DNA of 9,926 nucleotides from assembly GCA_964604955.1 (NCBI GenBank), contig CAZSBE010000104.1:1-9926 (forward strand), given 5' to 3'. The position numbers were made by a program, and so were the translations under genes. Each line of letters starts with the position of its first letter. The first letter of the stretch is position 1. Below the pieces are notes generated by a model. The model saw only the letters and a program-made list of their open reading frames with translations, had not been told where the DNA came from and searched no databases. Origin of the DNA: JALGWA01 sp964604955 (GTDB lineage Bacteria; Arandabacterota; Arandabacteria; Arandabacterales; JALGWA01). Shown piece by piece: positions 6,194-9,926 of this stretch.

Positions 6194-6200
6194 AAAGGAG
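6194..6200 (+). promoter_or_regulatory. Shine-Dalgarno site that fixes a GTG start at 6209
   Basis: AAAGGAG lies 8 nt before GTG 6209. The in-frame ATG at 6065 lies upstream of the predicted transcription start (about 6081) and inside the promoter. The 48 extra residues it would add are not signal-peptide-like. A signal peptide begins directly at the GTG. Confidence 0.88.
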
Positions 6201-6208
6201 AGCTTTCC

Positions 6209-9097
6209 GTGAAATGCCATATCCTGGTTTCGGCCCTGCTCATTGTCATGGTAGTCGCGTCATTGCCCGTGATCTCCGGCGCAATCGAGGGACGGAAAGA
6301 CCTCGTAGACGTTGATAGATACGGCCAGGGAGAGTTTGTCGGCTACCGGGCCGACCTGCCCGACCGTCAATATCCCGAGCACGTCGACCGCTCCACCCAG
6401 CTGGTCGACCATGCCTATCTCGTGCCGGATACCTTGAGAGCGACCCTCCAGGCGGGCGAGTCGATCATAGAGCATAAGATTCTCTATCTTCCCGAGGACG
6501 TGACTCCGGCACAGGGGGATATCCTGTTCTCCTTCGACCTCACCGGAAGCATGGGTAACGCGATCGCCGAAGTGAAGAACAACGCCGCCGCGATCATGGA
6601 TTCGGTAAGGGCGCTGATTCCCGACACCTATTTCGGCGTCATATCCCATCAGGACTATCCGGCTTTCTATTCCTTCTGCGGGTATGCCGAAGCCTATGGT
6701 AACCCTGCTGTCGGCGACAGCCCGTACATGCTGAACCAGGTTCTGACGGGTAACCTCCCGGCGGTGCACGGCGCCATCAACGGGCTCACCCTCGGCGACG
6801 GCGCGGACGGTCCCGAGTCCTACAGCAGGGTGCTGTACGAGGCCACGGCCGACGCTGCCATCGGCTGGCGGGATGGTTCGACCAAGATGGTTGTGCTCTG
6901 GGGCGACAACGTGCCGCATGACTGCGATTACCGCGCATGTATCGGCGGGAGCGGGACGAGGGGCGCCGACCCGGGCCGCGACGGCATCGTCGGGAACGCC
7001 GACGACCTCGAGATTCTCGATGTGATTACCGCGATGGCGCTCGACAATATCGTGCTTCTGGCTATGTATAACGGTCTTTCGGCGACCAATCTGGCGCTAT
7101 GGGACTGCTGGGCGGCCCGTACCGGCGGCGACGCGTTCGAGGTCAACCCGGACGGCACGGTGCCCGGCGGGCAGGACCTTCCATCTTATATCGCCGCCAT
7201 AATCAGCGAGCAGTTCACCGAGATCGACCGCATGACTCTCGAGGTCTGCGACCCCGATTTCGCGCAGTGGCTCATCGACGTCGATCCCGAGGCCTATTAC
7301 AACATCGTACTGGACGAGGCGCATGAACTCCACTTCGACATCACGCTCAAAGTCCCCGACGGAACGCCTCCGGGCCTCTACTGCTTCGATATCTGCGCCA
7401 TCGGCGACGGCGCCATTTACGCCACGCAGAATGTCTGCATCAGGGTGCTGCCCGGCGGGTGCATCGATGTCAAGATGGGATGTCTGAACAATGTCCAGCC
7501 CTACGCCCAGATAGAGGTCCCCGTTTCGGCGGGCGACTTCGACGGCTGGGGAGTCGACAATATGATGGTTGAGGTCTGCTGGTGCGAGGGCCAGGGCGGT
7601 TTCATGGTCTATGACGGCTGCGGGATCGGTCCAGTGCTGGAAGACGCGAACTGGGACTACTTCGCGTGCGAGCGCACGGGTGACTACTGCGTCACAATTT
7701 TCGCCGGCGGCCCCGAGGCCCTTGCCGACTCGGGCGACATCTTCTATCTCTACTTCTCCATGCTCGAGGGCGCGGCCCCCTGCGAGTGCTGCAGCCTCAC
7801 TTTCGGCGCCATAGCCATGAACTCCTTCCAGGAGCCGATGCCGGTTTGCCCCGTGGACTGCGAGGTCTGCATGAGCTCCTGCAGCGTCTACGGTTACGTA
7901 TACAACTGGTACTGCCACGAGAACGGCGGCGTCGTACGTACCCACCCGATCGAGGGCGCGGACGTGCTTCTTTCCTGGTGCGGGCAGCCCATGGGCGGCC
8001 GCGTGACGGACGAGGCGGGCTACTACTCCTTCGAGTGCCTGCCCCCGGTCTATGAGTGTCCGTTCTGTGTCAATGCCGACCATCCTCCAATCCCCGGGAA
8101 CATCCGGGCATATGACGCCTCGCTGGTTCTGCAGTACACCGTGGGCGCGCTGGACCTCGAGGGCTGCCCGTTCATGACGAATCCGGGCGGCACGGTCTAT
8201 CCTCAGAAGGTCGCAGGCGACGTGAGCTGCGCCGGGGGCCTCGGGGCATATGACGCGTCCCTCATTCTCCAGTACGTGGTCGAGAAGATCGACGGGTGGG
8301 GATGCCCGTACTACTGGACTTTCGTGCGCAGCGAAGAGGAGTGCTCATGGGACTGCGACAAGCAGGTCGACTTCATCGGCATTCTTCTCGGCGACGTTTC
8401 CGGTCCGCTGCCTCCTCCTCCGGCCGATGTCGAAGAGGTGCCGGTATTTCTCGGCGTGCCGACGCATTACGATGAGTACGTTGAGGTCCCCATAAGAATG
8501 AGGCCGGCTACGGGCATCTGCGCCGCAGAGTTCGAGATACTCTTCGATGACGAGACGCTGGAGGTAGACGACGTCTATGCAATGGGAGTCACGAGCGCTT
8601 TCGCGTCGGCGTATTTCGAACCCGACCCGGGCAGGCTGCTCATAGCCATAGCCGGGGACCAGTGCGTCGACGGGAGCGGCAAGATCATAATGATGGTCTT
8701 TAAGAAGAAGAAGATGCCCCTGCCGGTCGTACAGCCCAGGGTCATGATTTCAGATGCCCTGCTCAACGAGGGCGTGCCGGCGGCCAAGATCGTGGACAGG
8801 GACTGGCCGGGCGAGGTGCACGGGCTCACGCTCGGGCCGGTGTCGCCGAACCCGTTCTCGACCGGGACCACCATCAAGTTCGCCCTGCCCTCGGCCACCG
8901 GCGTGAAGATAGACATTTATGATGTGACCGGGCAGCTGGTGCGGACCCTGTATGACGACCATGCTGCGGCAGGGATTCACAGCCTGGCCTGGGACGGGAC
9001 GGATTCCTCCGGCCGCGCCGTCGCCAGGGGAGTGTACTTCGTGCGGATGTCGGCAGGCGACTTCCGGGCGTCGGAGAAGCTGGTGCTTCTCAGATAG
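6209..9097 (+). CDS. Secreted integrin-beta-like VWA / cohesin / dockerin scaffold protein, long type (second paralogue)
   Basis: 962 residues from a GTG start. The signal peptide is about 1-25 (KCHILVSALLIVMVVASL..., cleavage after SGA); Cys3 is not in a lipobox. The VWA domain, 103-335, carries DLTGS (D110, T112, S114), D149, DGPE (D200, P202, E203), IGWR (218-221) and WGD (D233), in the order of integrin beta I-like domains. Further modules are an Ig-like sandwich 339-413, cysteine-rich cohesin-like module 417-559 (CWC, CECC), carboxypeptidase-regulatory-like 560-613 (TDEAGYYSF), dockerin-like pair 617-700 (both with AYDASLxLQY), GDVSG 728-732, second cohesin-like module 744-869 and FlgD-Ig-like tail 871-962 ending EKLVLLR. 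The mature protein has 34 cysteines. It is a paralogue of the 2155 gene across its whole length, with its own promoter and terminator. The likely role is a surface or matrix adhesin-scaffold; ligand unknown. Confidence 0.95.
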   Translation: MKCHILVSALLIVMVVASLPVISGAIEGRKDLVDVDRYGQGEFVGYRADLPDRQYPEHVDRSTQLVDHAYLVPDTLRATLQAGESIIEHKILYLPEDVTPAQGDILFSFDLTGSMGNAIAEVKNNAAAIMDSVRALIPDTYFGVISHQDYPAFYSFCGYAEAYGNPAVGDSPYMLNQVLTGNLPAVHGAINGLTLGDGADGPESYSRVLYEATADAAIGWRDGSTKMVVLWGDNVPHDCDYRACIGGSGTRGADPGRDGIVGNADDLEILDVITAMALDNIVLLAMYNGLSATNLALWDCWAARTGGDAFEVNPDGTVPGGQDLPSYIAAIISEQFTEIDRMTLEVCDPDFAQWLIDVDPEAYYNIVLDEAHELHFDITLKVPDGTPPGLYCFDICAIGDGAIYATQNVCIRVLPGGCIDVKMGCLNNVQPYAQIEVPVSAGDFDGWGVDNMMVEVCWCEGQGGFMVYDGCGIGPVLEDANWDYFACERTGDYCVTIFAGGPEALADSGDIFYLYFSMLEGAAPCECCSLTFGAIAMNSFQEPMPVCPVDCEVCMSSCSVYGYVYNWYCHENGGVVRTHPIEGADVLLSWCGQPMGGRVTDEAGYYSFECLPPVYECPFCVNADHPPIPGNIRAYDASLVLQYTVGALDLEGCPFMTNPGGTVYPQKVAGDVSCAGGLGAYDASLILQYVVEKIDGWGCPYYWTFVRSEEECSWDCDKQVDFIGILLGDVSGPLPPPPADVEEVPVFLGVPTHYDEYVEVPIRMRPATGICAAEFEILFDDETLEVDDVYAMGVTSAFASAYFEPDPGRLLIAIAGDQCVDGSGKIIMMVFKKKKMPLPVVQPRVMISDALLNEGVPAAKIVDRDWPGEVHGLTLGPVSPNPFSTGTTIKFALPSATGVKIDIYDVTGQLVRTLYDDHAAAGIHSLAWDGTDSSGRAVARGVYFVRMSAGDFRASEKLVLLR

Positions 9098-9139
9098 GGC
9101 CCTGGACGATAACCCGGCCCCCGGTGCCGGACGGATACA

Positions 9140-9180
9140 GCAGGGGGCATGCACCCCGTGTGCATGCCCCCTGCTTTTTT
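9140..9180 (+). terminator. Rho-independent terminator of the second VWA-cohesin gene
   Basis: A perfect 15-bp stem, GCAGGGGGCATGCAC (9140-9154) with GTGCATGCCCCCTGC (9160-9174), has a five-base loop. Six T residues follow at 9175-9180. It is the strongest terminator in the window. Confidence 0.95.
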
Positions 9181-9203
9181 GCTAAAACTTGCAATTATCC
9201 GCT

Positions 9204-9232
9204 TTGACACAATTCAGTATATCTGATATGCT
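9204..9232 (+). promoter_or_regulatory. Sigma70-type promoter with extended -10 for the last gene
   Basis: A perfect TTGACA (9204-9209), a 17-nt spacer and TATGCT (9227-9232) are preceded by TGA (9224-9226). The predicted transcription start is near 9239, giving a leader of about 190 nt before ATG 9431. It lies only 24 nt after the preceding terminator. Confidence 0.75.
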
Positions 9233-9269
9233 GCGCCTGTTCGGTGCGACGACCGGGCCGTGAGGGGCA

Positions 9270-9335
9270 CTGCCTGAACCACGCCCGTTCTCGACATGTC
9301 AAGGAAACAGACTTCTCCTCGATTGCGTGGGGCAG
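9270..9335 (+). promoter_or_regulatory. Long bulged stem in the 5' leader of the last gene
   Basis: CTGCC (9270-9274) pairs with GGCAG (9331-9335), and CCACGC (9279-9284) pairs with GCGTGG (9325-9330). That is 11 base pairs with a TGAA bulge on the 5' side, enclosing about 40 nt that include the palindrome GACATGTC (9293-9300). A Shine-Dalgarno-like AAAGGAGG follows at 9338-9345 without a start codon at usual distance. No riboswitch family is recognised. The rest of the 333-nt intergenic region holds the terminator, the promoter and the true ribosome site. Confidence 0.45.
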
Positions 9336-9430
9336 GGAAAGGAGGCGAGCCGCTATCATCATCCACCCGGGGGGATTCACGCTAACAGATGTGTATCCAT
9401 CAATAAGGTAGAACAAGGAGGTACACTATT

Positions 9431-9901
9431 ATGCTGCGGAGATCAGGCTTCATCCTCGCTGCAGTTGTAATGGCCATCGGTATTGCACTGCCCGTGTCCG
9501 CGGCGGAGACCGGGGGCAAACTCGATGACTGCATCTTCGTCGACATAGGCGACGCTCTCGCCAACCCGGGTCAGGACGTGCGCGTTCCCATACGGGTCTC
9601 CAATGTGTCGGGTTGGGGCGTCCTGGCTTTCGACATGGAGATATGCTGGTGCGAACTTCCGGCGGGGCTTCTCCAGTATGTCGGATGCCAGCCCGGCGTC
9701 GTGATGGCGGCTTCCGGCTGGTCCAATCTCACGTGCGGAGCGTGCGGGCCCAGCTGCATCAGCGTCACTTCTGCCAGCGCCTATCCGCTGGAGGGAGAAG
9801 GGATACTCTTCTCGCTCACGTTCCACGTGAGCGCCAACGCCAAGCCGTGCATGTGCTGTCCCCTCAGGTTCGAGCACGTTTACCTTTACGATCATTTCTG
9901 A
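9431..9901 (+). CDS. Secreted cohesin-like protein, short type, cut short near the window edge
   Basis: The ATG follows a near-perfect Shine-Dalgarno AAGGAGGT (9415-9422) by 8 nt. The signal peptide is about 1-24 (MLRRSGFILAAVVMAIGI..., cleavage near VSA). The rest is one cysteine-rich cohesin-like module (VDIGDALANPGQDVRVPI, ICWCELPAGLLQY, CMCC) closely matching the start of the first gene in the window. The match holds as far as VYLYD, then the frame meets TGA at 9899 with a second TGA directly after it. The paralogue continues for more than 400 residues. Either the last 30 or so bases are an assembly artefact, or a frameshift truncates the gene; another frame is open to the window edge. 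Coding capacity up to about 9890 is secure; the stop may not be real. Confidence 0.8.
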   Translation: MLRRSGFILAAVVMAIGIALPVSAAETGGKLDDCIFVDIGDALANPGQDVRVPIRVSNVSGWGVLAFDMEICWCELPAGLLQYVGCQPGVVMAASGWSNLTCGACGPSCISVTSASAYPLEGEGILFSLTFHVSANAKPCMCCPLRFEHVYLYDHF

Positions 9902-9926
9902 TGACCATGCCTACTATAACGCGCAA

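Noticed and set aside
6065..6208. Upstream in-frame ATG as the start of the second VWA-cohesin gene
   Set aside because: It lies inside the predicted promoter, upstream of transcription start, and has no ribosome site. GTG 6209 has AAAGGAG 8 nt upstream and begins a signal peptide.
6209..6283. Lipoprotein signal because of the early cysteine (residue 3)
   Set aside because: The cysteine is before the hydrophobic core, not after it in a lipobox. A standard SGA cleavage site follows.
9255..9350. Possible cobalamin-type riboswitch (GGGGCACTGCC, CAGGGAAAGG)
   Set aside because: Only short scattered matches; the B12-box order and core are not present, and a matrix gene is an unlikely target.
1..9901. 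Classical cellulosome gene cluster
   Set aside because: No glycoside hydrolase, carbohydrate-binding module, S-layer-homology domain or linker-joined cohesin row is visible. Only the cohesin/dockerin theme is shared.

Overview
This window looks like part of a metagenome-assembled bacterial scaffold. It is GC-rich, contains a 100-N gap, and is cut inside a gene at its left edge and within or beside a gene at its right edge. All five genes are on the + strand and all encode large secreted modular proteins. There are no tRNA, rRNA, transposase, CRISPR or housekeeping genes. The C-terminal module (SPNPF...VYNVxGQLVR...WDGxDxxGxxVARGVYF...EKxVxLK) is the FlgD-Ig/type-A-sorting-like tail typical of the FCB superphylum. 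Similar tails are common in candidate phyla such as Eisenbacteria, Zixibacteria and Krumholzibacteriota, but the sequence here cannot decide between them.

Layout: (1) 1-1668, a 5'-truncated 'short-type' protein: cysteine-rich cohesin-like module, carboxypeptidase-regulatory-like module, dockerin-like pair, cysteine-poor cohesin-like module, sorting-like tail. (2) 2155-5094, a 'long-type' protein with the same backbone, preceded by a signal peptide, a VWA domain resembling the integrin beta I-like domain, and an Ig-like sandwich. (3) 5272-5910, a small single-cohesin protein whose C-terminus is hidden by the N gap; the last six codons after the gap match the end of the tail domain. (4) 6209-9097, a second long-type paralogue. 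(5) 9431-9901, the signal peptide and first cohesin-like module of a second short-type paralogue, ended by a stop close to the window edge. The order is short, long, small, long, short.

Each gene with a visible upstream region (genes 2-5) has its own sigma70-type promoter: TTGACA or TTGATT, a 17-18 nt spacer, and an extended -10 (TGn-TAnnnT). Genes 1, 2 and 4 end in strong Rho-independent terminators. The genes therefore appear to be separate transcription units, not an operon. Genes 2 and 5 have long leaders (about 250 and 190 nt) with foldable stems, but I recognise no riboswitch class.

Working model (inference): the cluster builds an extracellular or surface matrix. Cohesin-like and dockerin-like modules on the same chains could link proteins to one another, and the integrin-beta-like heads would offer metal-dependent ligand or cell binding. 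No glycoside hydrolase is present, so a classical cellulosome is not supported.
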